Below are positions 1 through 5,305 of a stretch of DNA of 5,305 bases, piece by piece. Origin of the DNA: Propionibacteriaceae bacterium. GTDB taxonomy: Bacteria > Actinomycetota > Actinomycetes > Propionibacteriales > Propionibacteriaceae. The notes beneath the pieces were generated by a model. It ran no database searches. It had not been told where the DNA came from and saw only the letters and a program-made list of their open reading frames with translations. Both the position numbers and the translations under genes were made by a program. How positions within the stretch are numbered: position 1 is the first letter of the stretch; each line of letters starts with the position of its first letter. Where the stretch lies: assembly GCA_021323255.1 (NCBI GenBank), contig JAJTCL010000367.1, positions 1 to 5,305 of the forward strand, written 5' to 3'.

Positions 1-655
1 GAGGTCCCGGTTCCGGAGTTGCTGAGCCTGCTCAGCGAGGTACTCCTCAGCATGGTGCTGGATCTCCTCGTGCGACCGCATGTAGGCCGCTGCCGCGTGG
101 ATTCCGGCTTGGACTGTCGCACGCAAGGCGTCTACGTCGAGCACGCGCATCAGGTGCACGGGCACACCGAGATCAGCAGCCAGCGTGGCTGCCACCGGTA
201 TCGCCTGCTCGGCCAAGTCCGAGCCGTCTAGGGGAACGACGATGCGCGTGAGTTGCACTGCCGGCGGCGACGTCGACCCTCCGCGTACGACCATCACCGG
301 CACCGGGGCGTGCCGTGCGACCTCGTCGGCGATACCGCCCAGAACGAATCGCTTGACGCCCCCGTGACCATGTCACTACGAGGTCAGCCGCGGCCGCGAG
401 CGCGAGAATCTGCTCGGCTGGGTTGCCGAAGGCAACGAGCGTATCGACATCCCGACCTTGCTCCCGCAGGGGTGTGGCGACCGCCTCCAGATAGGCCTTG
501 CAGTCTCGCGCGGCCGTGCACACCGCGGTGAGATCGGCCCGGTCAGACTCAACGGCCAGGAGGCGCACCCGTTCGCTCGGGAGCAGCGCGACGTAGGCGA
601 GCGCGGCTTCCGCCGTTTCAGATCCATCGAGCGGGACCAGGATCCGTTCGAACAT
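1..655 (-). pseudogene. Tandem-domain universal stress protein, frameshifted and cut by the window edge
   Basis: The intact reading starts at the ATG at 655-653 and begins MFERILVPLDGS, the N-terminal beta strand and ATP-site aspartate of UspA proteins. It continues in frame through DLVV (residues 91-94, ending at 374). At 373 the frame breaks. From 372 to position 1 another frame carries the rest of the domain: HGHGGVKRF, then LGGIADEVARHAPVPVMVV. It then starts a second Usp domain (RIVVPLDGSDLAEQA) that runs off the window. In the intact neighbour, three codons (Met-Thr-Thr) separate the strand from the HG motif. Here only one base remains, so about 8 nt are missing. Without repair the product would be a 160-residue protein ending in nonsense sequence at 173. 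The start is supported by AAGGAGG six bases upstream, and it overlaps the end of the preceding Usp gene by 38 nt, suggesting coupled translation. The family binds ATP or acts as a cytoplasmic stress factor. The identity is firm; pseudogene versus sequencing error is open. Confidence 0.85.
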
Positions 656-1619
656 CCGTCGCCTCCTTCATTGCCTCGTGAGCGACCGGGATTTCGCTGG
701 TTATTCCTGATTGTCGCGCGGCGACCGGAACCAGGACCACCGGGACCGGAGCCTCCCGGACGAGCTTCTCGGCCACGCTTCCCAGCAGCCAGCGTTGCAC
801 CCCGCTGCGGCCGTGGCTCGTAATGACAATCAGATCGCCCTCGTGCACCGCATCGGCAATGGTCATGAAGGGCGAGCCGTGCGCTACCTGGGAGCTCGTG
901 TGCACACCTTCGCGTTCCAGCCGCTGACTGACGTCGGCGAGCAGCGCCGCGGCACCAGCGTCGAGTTGGGAGAGGGTCTCCTCGTAAACGGCCGCGTCGA
1001 ACGCCACGACCGGGGCGACTTCGGCGGGGATGATGCGCATCAGGTCGATCACGGTGATGAGGTGGATCGGTACACCTAAGCGCGTGGCCAACGCTTGGGC
1101 CATTGGCAGGGCTTCCTCGGAGAGGGGTGATTCATCCAGCGGGACGACAAGGCGGCGGATGGCGACCGGCCCCGGCTCACGCTCGCCCGGGCGCACCAGG
1201 AGCACCGGCACCGGTGAGCTTCGCGCCACACGATCGGCGACGCTGCCAAAGATCCAGCGTCCGAGTGCTCCCCGGCCGTGTGTCGTCATTGCGATCAAAT
1301 CGACCTGGCGCTCGCCGGCGACACGCAGGATCTCCTCCGCAGGGTCGCCGCGAGTGACTTCCAACTGCACCGGGAGTGACCCGCTTCCCAGCGTCGACCT
1401 GGCCTTCTCGAGATCATCGTGCGCTTGCCGCTCGAGCATGCGCTGCACGTCCTCGACCGGCGCGAGCAGTCGACCCGACATGCCGTGGATGGGCTCGGAC
1501 TCCTCCACAACCTCCAGCAGGGTCAACTCTGCACCGGGCGCCAGGAGTGCCTGCGCGTACGGTAGTGCTTGCTCAGCGAGCGGTGATCCATCAAGTGGGA
1601 CGAGAATAGGTTGCGACAT
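618..1619 (-). CDS. Tandem-domain universal stress protein (UspA family)
   Basis: Intact 333-residue protein made of two UspA domains, roughly residues 1-147 and 155-300. Each domain opens with the strand and aspartate of the family (ILVPLDGS at 5-12; LVVPLDES near 157-164). Each carries the nucleotide-loop pattern G-x9-G-S: HGRGALGRWIFGS at about 114-126 and HGRSGVQRWLLGS at 269-281. Both domains end in the usual PVPV-hydrophobic strand. ATP-binding Usps are cytoplasmic dimers, and a tandem protein can form the dimer within one chain. Substrate or client is unknown. The ATG at 1619 is preferred because AAAGGCGG lies six bases upstream. An upstream in-frame start at 1655 would add 12 residues that do not fit the family, and the ATG at 1622 lies only three bases from that site. 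The last 38 nt overlap the next Usp gene, so the two probably form one operon read leftwards. The 35-residue tail after the second domain is not conserved in appearance. Confidence 0.93.
   Translation of the reverse strand: MSQPILVPLDGSPLAEQALPYAQALLAPGAELTLLEVVEESEPIHGMSGRLLAPVEDVQRMLERQAHDDLEKARSTLGSGSLPVQLEVTRGDPAEEILRVAGERQVDLIAMTTHGRGALGRWIFGSVADRVARSSPVPVLLVRPGEREPGPVAIRRLVVPLDESPLSEEALPMAQALATRLGVPIHLITVIDLMRIIPAEVAPVVAFDAAVYEETLSQLDAGAAALLADVSQRLEREGVHTSSQVAHGSPFMTIADAVHEGDLIVITSHGRSGVQRWLLGSVAEKLVREAPVPVVLVPVAARQSGITSEIPVAHEAMKEATDVRTDPGPARWI
662..668 (-). promoter_or_regulatory. Ribosome-binding site of the downstream Usp gene
   Basis: AAGGAGG on the minus strand sits six bases before the ATG at 655. 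It lies inside the 3' coding end of the upstream Usp gene, where it encodes part of that protein's tail (around Met-Lys-Glu-Ala). This arrangement is typical of translational coupling. Confidence 0.75.
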
Positions 1620-1625
1620 CATGAA

Positions 1626-1633
1626 CCGCCTTT
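1626..1633 (-). promoter_or_regulatory. Ribosome-binding site deciding the Usp start
   Basis: On the minus strand the sequence reads AAAGGCGG, followed by six bases and then the ATG at 1619. It selects the second of two adjacent ATG codons (1622 and 1619) over the distant upstream start at 1655. Confidence 0.6.
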
Positions 1634-1674
1634 CGAAAATCAGCATAGAGATCACGGCTCAGCCCCACCACAGC

Positions 1675-1708
1675 ACCCGGGGTAGTTTTCTGACCTACCC
1701 ATTGGGGT
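1675..1708. promoter_or_regulatory. Nested G/C-block inverted repeats upstream of the Usp operon
   Basis: Three overlapping symmetries are visible. ACCC-G-GGGT lies at 1675-1683 and ACCC-ATTG-GGGT at 1697-1708. GGGTAG at 1680-1685 pairs perfectly with CTACCC at 1695-1700 across a nine-base loop. The block lies 56-89 bases before the Usp start codon, where an operator would be expected. The C-run/G-run dyads superficially resemble operators of CsoR-type repressors, but they are shorter and no such regulator is in the window. Function is inferred from position only. Confidence 0.35.
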
Positions 1709-1821
1709 GGGCCCGGAGCGGTTGATCGCCCTCGAGCTATGAGCTGATTCGATCGGTCTGTGTAGCGGGCGCAGAGGTGCTCCTGGTCCTCAATAATCAT
1801 GCCTAGGTGCCGATCAGGGTC

Positions 1822-1938
1822 GTGTCGAAAACTCTCCGGCCGCTACTCGGCTGGGTGTACGCATTCAACGGGCTGTTGCTTCTTGGCTGGCTGATCTGGG
1901 TAACTGCGGCATTATGGCGCGCTGAGCGTCAACGCTAG
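1822..1938 (+). CDS. Possible 38-residue single-span membrane protein
   Basis: An open frame too short for routine gene calling reads VSKTLRPLLGWVYAFNGLLL and continues as a hydrophobic, tryptophan-rich helix (LGWLIWVTAALW). It ends in the basic tail RAERQR before TAG. The basic N-terminus, one membrane span of about 22-25 residues and charged C-terminus make a coherent membrane micro-protein. It lies 53 bases upstream of the potassium channel on the same strand, so it could be a leader or accessory subunit. Weaknesses: the start must be GTG (1822, or 1807 for 43 residues, directly after a stop codon at 1804), and AGGG before 1822 is only two bases away, so the ribosome-binding site is poor. 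I recognise no family. Chance hydrophobicity in a GC-rich spacer is possible. Confidence 0.38.
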   Translation: MSKTLRPLLGWVYAFNGLLLLGWLIWVTAALWRAERQR

Positions 1939-1979
1939 GCTTTCACTCTATGCGCGGCCAATGGAATTACGGCGGTACC

Positions 1980-1994
1980 GGAGGAGAGAGCGTG
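1980..1994 (+). promoter_or_regulatory. Ribosome-binding site and GTG start of the potassium channel
   Basis: GGAGGA at 1980-1985 is followed by a six-base spacer and GTG at 1992. This is much better placed than anything before the upstream in-frame ATG at 1950, and it removes 14 residues of unlikely N-terminus. TTG at 1995 is a weaker alternative. Confidence 0.75.
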
Positions 1995-3113
1995 TTGAAC
2001 CGCGGTTGGCGGGAAGCGACGGGGCGTCGTCCGACACTGCGAAGGCGTCTGGTGGTTGCGCTCCTCGCGTTTCCGACGCTCGTGGCGGTTGGCGCGCTCG
2101 GCTACATGGCGATCGAGGGCTGGTCGTTTTCTGATGCGCTGTTCATGGCCGCCACGACGATCACCACTGTCGGGTATGGCGAGGTGCGCCCGCTCTCTGA
2201 GCAGGGCAGGCTCTTTACGATCCTGCTGCTGCTCGTCGGCCTCACCGCGGTCTGGTATGCGCTGAGTGTCCTCGTCAGCGTCGCGCTCGAAGGCGAGCTT
2301 GGACTTCGTTGGGAGGAACGGCGCATGAAACGCCAGGTGAGTCAGGCACGCGATCACCACATTATTGCGGGCTTCGGCCGAGTCGGGCGCCAGACGGCCC
2401 TTGCGCTCCGCGACCTGGGACATCAGGTGGTGGCCATCGACGCAGACCCTGTTGCCGTGAGCGATGCGATCGCATCGGGGTTCCTGGGCGTCGAGGGTGA
2501 TGCCACTGAAGATGCGACGCTGACTAGGGTCGGTATTGACCGCGCTGCTGGATTGATTACGACCCTGGGTAGTGATGCCGACAATGTCTTCGTGACGCTC
2601 TCAGCACGTGCGTTGAACGCGACGCTGCCGATCGTCGCCCGCGCGAATGAGGCGAGTGCCGTGCCGAAGCTGATCCGCGCCGGGGCTACCCAGGTGGTAT
2701 CGCCCTACGATATGGCCGGCAGGCAGATGGCGCGGTTGGCGTTGCGGCCAGGAACGGTCGACTTCATCGAGAACCTGTTCAAAGGACCATCCGGAGCGCT
2801 CGTCGTTGAAGACGTGCATGTCGATCCTGGTTCGCCCCTCGTCGGCATGTCGATCCGGGAGATGCAAGAGCGGGTACCCCATGCGGTATTTATCGCGGTG
2901 CGCCACGAGGGCCAAATTCTGTCACCGCCGGCACCAGACTTCAGACTGGCCAGTGGTGACATGATCGCCGCCGTCGGCATCGAAGCTAACCTCCGGCTGC
3001 TGGAGGGCTACTCTCAAAGCACAAGTCGATTGGCGGAGGGCAGGGACGCGGGCGGGGAGGTTGCTGACGTTCAGCAGCCCGCGCAGCATCATTCTCCGGA
3101 CGTCGTTCGGTAA
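1992..3113 (+). CDS. Two-TM potassium channel with RCK (TrkA-N/TrkA-C) gating domain
   Basis: A 373-residue MthK-like channel. Numbering from the GTG start, the first membrane helix is at about 20-40. It is followed by a pore helix and the potassium selectivity filter TVGYG at 59-63, and a second membrane helix at about 74-99 with a glycine near 83 where MthK-type channels hinge. A charged linker leads to a Rossmann RCK/TrkA-N domain. It has GFGRVG at 127-132 (dinucleotide-type loop), the acidic pair in AIDADP (Asp150, Asp152) at the end of the second strand, and GDATED at 169-174. A TrkA-C lobe follows at about 271-338, then a polar tail of about 35 residues. The tetramer would sit in the inner membrane and pass K+ under control of a cytoplasmic ring of RCK domains; whether its ligand is Ca2+, a nucleotide or another is not readable here. 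The gene is complete, ends six bases from the convergent sigma gene, and contains a strong internal start before the RCK domain. Confidence 0.93.
   Translation: MLNRGWREATGRRPTLRRRLVVALLAFPTLVAVGALGYMAIEGWSFSDALFMAATTITTVGYGEVRPLSEQGRLFTILLLLVGLTAVWYALSVLVSVALEGELGLRWEERRMKRQVSQARDHHIIAGFGRVGRQTALALRDLGHQVVAIDADPVAVSDAIASGFLGVEGDATEDATLTRVGIDRAAGLITTLGSDADNVFVTLSARALNATLPIVARANEASAVPKLIRAGATQVVSPYDMAGRQMARLALRPGTVDFIENLFKGPSGALVVEDVHVDPGSPLVGMSIREMQERVPHAVFIAVRHEGQILSPPAPDFRLASGDMIAAVGIEANLRLLEGYSQSTSRLAEGRDAGGEVADVQQPAQHHSPDVVR
2311..2327 (+). promoter_or_regulatory. Internal ribosome-binding site and ATG giving a soluble RCK-only product
   Basis: Inside the channel gene, GGGAGGA at 2311-2317 precedes an in-frame ATG at 2325. 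The core GGAGG is eight bases from the ATG. The codons lie in the linker between the second membrane helix and the RCK domain, so initiation here would give a 262-residue soluble RCK protein (2325-3113) starting MKRQVSQARDHHIIAGFGRV. In archaeal MthK an internal Met start at the same place supplies the extra RCK subunits of the octameric gating ring. Use of this site is inferred from sequence. Confidence 0.55.
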
Positions 3114-3119
3114 CTCCCG

Positions 3120-3798
3120 CTACCCCTCCGGTATCGATCGCGGCGCGGATGGGGGGCAGAGCTTGTCGAGGAGCCGAAGTTCCACTTCATTGGGCAACGA
3201 CGAGGACTCCGCGCCGCGGTAGCCGGCCATCGGGGCGAGCATTCCCCGCAGCGCCGCGCGTGCACGGTGGAGCCGAACCTTCAAGGCTGATTCAGGCCGC
3301 TTCTCTGGTGCTCAAGCCTTCGATGTCACGGAGGACGAACGCTGCGCGCAGGCTATCAGGCAAGGCAAGGATGGCCCGTTCGAGCGTTTCCGTGCGCTCT
3401 TGTTCCAAGACCATTTCGCTTGGCCCGGCCGCACGATCGATCAGGGATTCCTGAGCAGCGTGCCTGTCGAGGTCGTCGATCTCGAGCGGCACTGTCGTGA
3501 ACGACTTGCGGCGCACGCGAGCCAGTGCGGTGTTAACGACGATTCGATGTAGCCAGGTGCCCAGGCCACTTCGCCCTTCAAAGTCAGCAATGTGGGCGCA
3601 GGCCTGAATGAACGCTTCCTGGAGCACGTCCTCCGCCTCGTCCGGATCCCCCGTGAGCTGCGAAGCCAACCGGAAGAGACGCGGGGCGAAGCGCTTCAGC
3701 AGGCAGGTGCAGGCCAGGCGGTCCTTCCGGCGCAGCCCTTCGAGCAACGCTTCCTCGTCATCGTAGACCGATAGATCGATTTCCCAGGGCTTGACCAT
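3120..3798 (-). pseudogene. ECF-family RNA polymerase sigma factor, broken in region 4
   Basis: The ATG at 3798 has GAGGA seven bases upstream and starts MVKPWEIDLS; a GTG at 3858 would add 20 residues with no support. Sigma region 2 is clear at about residues 24-97: DPDEAEDVLQEAFIQA for promoter-core contact, then the GLGTWLHRIVVNTA stretch. Region 4 starts at about 136 (LERAILALPDSLRAAFVLRD) and reaches GLSTREAA (161-168), where TGA at 3294-3292 stops it. Four bases later, another frame from 3290 carries the rest of the helix-turn-helix: SALKVRLHRARAALRGM, plus a tail to TAG at 3122-3120. The usual seven residues between EAA and the recognition helix are reduced to four bases, so about 17 nt are missing. 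As read, the protein lacks its -35 recognition helix. No anti-sigma gene is adjacent. Either a decayed gene or a sequence error; a caller would report only 3292-3798. Confidence 0.85.
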
Positions 3799-3805
3799 CG
3801 GTTCT

Positions 3806-3810
3806 TCCTC
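3806..3810 (-). promoter_or_regulatory. Ribosome-binding site deciding the sigma factor start
   Basis: GAGGA on the minus strand, seven bases before the ATG at 3798, supports that start over the upstream GTG at 3858. Confidence 0.55.
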
Positions 3811-3975
3811 ACCGGCGGCACAGCGGGTACCAGGGCGCCTCGCGTTGCTCCCATTCACGCCTCGTTACGTGACAGTGTACGGCTGCTGACTGCTCCGCCT
3901 CAGCGTGGCCGGTCCACAACCGCTCGCCGATGTAACCGATCTCTACGAATCAACATCTAACAGTTCGGAGGGGCC

Positions 3976-3992
3976 AGCCAAAGGGGTTGGCT
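3976..3992. promoter_or_regulatory. Inverted repeat in the leader of the rhodanese operon
   Basis: AGCCAA and TTGGCT form a perfect six-base dyad around the five-base centre AGGGG, 38 bases before the rhodanese ATG. It could be an operator or a small leader hairpin. It is not followed by a T-run, so it is not a standard terminator. The rest of the 232-base divergent spacer (3799-4030) shows no convincing promoter boxes. Confidence 0.35.
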
Positions 3993-4030
3993 AGATACCG
4001 GATCAAGGACAACGACGTGAAGGAATGAGA

Positions 4031-4699
4031 ATGAAAGACGCACCAAACCTCCCCACCGCACTCGACGCAGACACGGTCGCTGACCTCCTGAAGCGCTCCG
4101 CGCCCGTCACGATCTTCGACGTCCGAACGCCTGCTGAGTTCGCGTCAGCCCACATCCCCGGTAGCTACAACGTGCCGCTCGACCTGATCCCGGAGCACGC
4201 GCACACGATCAGCTCGGTCGTTGGCGAGCCGGTCGTCCTCGTCTGCCGCTCCGGCGCCCGCGCTCGCCAGGCGGAGCAAGCGCTCGGCAGTGTGGAGTTG
4301 CCCGGTCTACACATTCTCGACGGTGGCCTGAGCGCATGGGAGGCCGCGGGGTTGCCGCTGACTCGTGGTCGGCAACGGTGGAGCCTGGAGCGCCAGGTGC
4401 GGGGCGTTGCTGGCTCGCTGGTCCTCGTTGGCGCCCTCGGTGGACTGCTGGTCTGGCCGCCACTCGGACTCCTGGCCGCCGGTGTCGGCGCCGGGCTGGC
4501 CTTCTCAGCGATAACCGACACCTGCGGTATGGCGCTGCTACTCGCCAAGCTCCCGTACAACCGCGGCGCCGGCTGCGACGCCGGGGCGGTCCTCCACGAC
4601 TTGGCATCCCGTCGGAAACCGACGAGGACAGCCGCTGAGAGCACCCGATTTTCCTCATCATTGAGGCTTTCGACTATGAGCCAGGAGAGAGGGACATGA
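4031..4699 (+). CDS. Rhodanese-like sulfurtransferase with C-terminal membrane domain (YgaP-like)
   Basis: A 222-residue protein. The ATG at 4031 is chosen because GAAGGA ends six bases upstream; the ATG at 4025 abuts that site with no spacer. Residues about 8-110 form one rhodanese domain. It shows IFDVRTPAEF at 28-37, HIPGSYNVPL at 41-50, and the active-site loop CRSGAR at 72-77 with catalytic Cys72, then the closing HILDGGLSAWEAAGLP. A DUF2892-type membrane domain follows, with two hydrophobic spans at about 126-142 and 145-161. After them comes the characteristic TCGMALLLAKLPYNR segment with Cys165. The family moves sulfane sulfur from thiosulfate or persulfides to thiol or cyanide acceptors on the cytoplasmic face of the membrane. 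The roughly 45-residue tail after the membrane domain, rich in Ser, Thr and Arg, is unrecognised. The stop overlaps the start of the following dioxygenase gene (ATGA), so they form a coupled sulfur operon. Confidence 0.9.
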   Translation: MKDAPNLPTALDADTVADLLKRSAPVTIFDVRTPAEFASAHIPGSYNVPLDLIPEHAHTISSVVGEPVVLVCRSGARARQAEQALGSVELPGLHILDGGLSAWEAAGLPLTRGRQRWSLERQVRGVAGSLVLVGALGGLLVWPPLGLLAAGVGAGLAFSAITDTCGMALLLAKLPYNRGAGCDAGAVLHDLASRRKPTRTAAESTRFSSSLRLSTMSQERGT

Positions 4700-5305
4700 T
4701 CGTCGACCGCATCTACACCCCCGGATTGGCGCAGGTCGCCTACCTCGTCGCCGACGAAGCGGCGGGCGTCACCGCCGTCATCGATCCTCGGCGCGACATC
4801 GAGACCTATCTCGAGTGGGCCGCCGCCCGAGCACCTGGGCTACTTACTGATCGATCCGGATGCAGGCCCTGATCCCATTGCGCTCTATTCCGGCGACATC
4901 CTCTTTGCTGGGGAGATCGGGCGGCCGGATCTGCTCGGACCGGGGCAGACGCAGCGGCTGGTCGAGCAACTCTACGACACGGTCGTCAACCGCTTGAGTC
5001 AACTCTCGGACGACGTCATCGTCTATCCGGGTCACACGGCGGGCTCTCCGTGCGGAAAGAAGATTGGTGACGCGCCGCAGACGACGATCGGTCAGGAGAA
5101 GCGCTTCAACTATGCCTTCCAAGCGCGTAGCAAAGATGAGTTTGTCCAGACAGTGATGGAAGGGATGCCACGGCCGCCGGCCTACTACCCAGTGATGAAG
5201 CGCTTGAACAAGGTCGGCCCCACGCTGCTTCGGGACCTCCCGGCCGGCAAGCCCTTGTCCGCGACGGACGTTGCGGCGAAGCAGGCGGCCGGCGCGCTCC
5301 TGATC
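4696..5305 (+). pseudogene. MBL-fold persulfide dioxygenase/rhodanese fusion with internal deletion, cut by right edge
   Basis: The ATG at 4696 has AGGAG eight bases upstream and overlaps the rhodanese stop. The first 45 residues (MIVDRIYTPGLAQVAYLVAD through DPRRDIETYLEWAAAR) are the N-terminal strands of ETHE1/CstB-type metallo-beta-lactamase-fold proteins. The frame then turns to nonsense and stops at 4861-4863. From 4829 another frame resumes the same family: EHLGYLLIDPDAGPD, YSGDILFAGEIGRPDLL with the metal-ligand Asp at 4895, YPGHTAGSPCGKKIG at about 5024-5068, EKRFNYAFQ and PPAYYPVMKR. A rhodanese domain seems to begin with LSATDVAAKQAAGALLI at the window edge. The missing part is roughly 65-70 codons holding the HxHxDH motif and the next His ligand. 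The intact enzyme oxidises glutathione or other persulfides to sulfite. As read, this copy cannot bind iron. The retained GCCCGAG at the junction (4825-4831) fits a deletion between short direct repeats. Confidence 0.85.

Larger units (their letters stand above)
1620..1991. other. Divergent spacer between the Usp operon and the potassium channel
   Basis: This 372-base stretch lies between divergently oriented genes and must contain the control regions of both. It holds the Usp ribosome-binding site, a cluster of G/C-block palindromes (1675-1708), a possible small membrane ORF and the channel's ribosome-binding site. I saw no convincing -35/-10 pair on either strand, and no tRNA or terminator hairpin. 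An open frame of 69 codons on the minus strand overlapping the Usp start has no recognisable protein character. Confidence 0.6.

Noticed and set aside
368..380. Programmed ribosomal frameshift as explanation for the Usp break
   Set aside because: A one-base skip would restore frame but leave the conserved Met-x-Thr codons missing, and no slippery run or downstream stimulatory structure is evident at the exact site. The sigma and dioxygenase breaks likewise lack whole codons.
1697..1708. CsoR/CstR-type operator assignment for ACCC-ATTG-GGGT
   Set aside because: The dyad is short, lacks the flanking TA symmetry of known sites, and lies by the Usp genes instead of the sulfur operon; kept only as an unassigned palindrome.
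1030..1725. 231-codon plus-strand open frame opposite the intact Usp gene
   Set aside because: It is Arg/Ser/Pro-rich with no domain character, and is the antisense shadow of a clearly conserved Usp coding region in GC-rich DNA.
1935..2423. 162-codon minus-strand open frame over the channel's 5' half
   Set aside because: It lies opposite the pore and selectivity filter coding sequence, is rich in Arg/Glu/His, and has no recognisable fold.
4165..4661. Two overlapping minus-strand open frames opposite the rhodanese gene
   Set aside because: Low-complexity Arg/Pro/Ser translations; shadows of the rhodanese and membrane domain codons.
4844..5122. 92-codon minus-strand frame opposite the dioxygenase
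   Set aside because: The plus strand carries conserved MBL motifs across the whole stretch; the minus frame is unremarkable.
1..5305. Mobile elements, CRISPR arrays, tRNA or rRNA genes
   Set aside because: No transposase motifs, terminal inverted repeats, regularly spaced repeats or cloverleaf-like sequences were seen on either strand, and no insertion explains the broken genes.

Overview
This is a 5.3 kb window of GC-rich bacterial DNA with good Shine-Dalgarno sites. It carries stress, ion-channel and sulfur genes. Tandem-domain universal stress proteins, an MthK-like potassium channel, an ECF sigma factor and a rhodanese/persulfide-dioxygenase pair together suggest an environmental, possibly thermophilic bacterium. 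The style of the proteins fits Chloroflexota (Thermomicrobia-like), but that placement is an impression and not a test.

Layout from left to right. Positions 1-1619 hold a minus-strand pair of tandem universal stress protein (UspA) genes. The upstream one is intact. The downstream one is frameshifted and runs off the left edge. Positions 1620-1991 are a mostly non-coding spacer with G/C-block palindromes near the Usp start and a possible 38-43 residue membrane micro-ORF. Positions 1992-3113 hold a plus-strand two-TM potassium channel with a C-terminal RCK (TrkA-N/TrkA-C) module. It has an unusually good internal ribosome-binding site and ATG exactly between pore and RCK. Positions 3120-3798 hold a convergent minus-strand ECF sigma factor whose region 4 is broken. 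After a divergent spacer, 4031-4699 encodes a membrane-anchored rhodanese (YgaP-like). It overlaps by ATGA with an MBL-fold/rhodanese persulfide dioxygenase (4696 to the right edge) that has lost its metal-binding segment.

The main surprise is that three of the six clear genes carry an out-of-frame deletion: about 8 nt, about 17 nt and roughly 200 nt. Each is flanked on both sides by well-conserved coding sequence, and each removes part of the family's core motif. The sequence alone cannot say whether this is genuine decay or an assembly problem. The second standout is the predicted dual-product potassium channel gene, which parallels the archaeal MthK arrangement.

Functionally, the Usp pair and the channel fit a stress/ion-homeostasis theme. 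The rhodanese plus persulfide-dioxygenase operon fits sulfane-sulfur (persulfide) handling. The ECF sigma gene is divergent from that operon and could be related to its regulation, but no direct evidence is visible.
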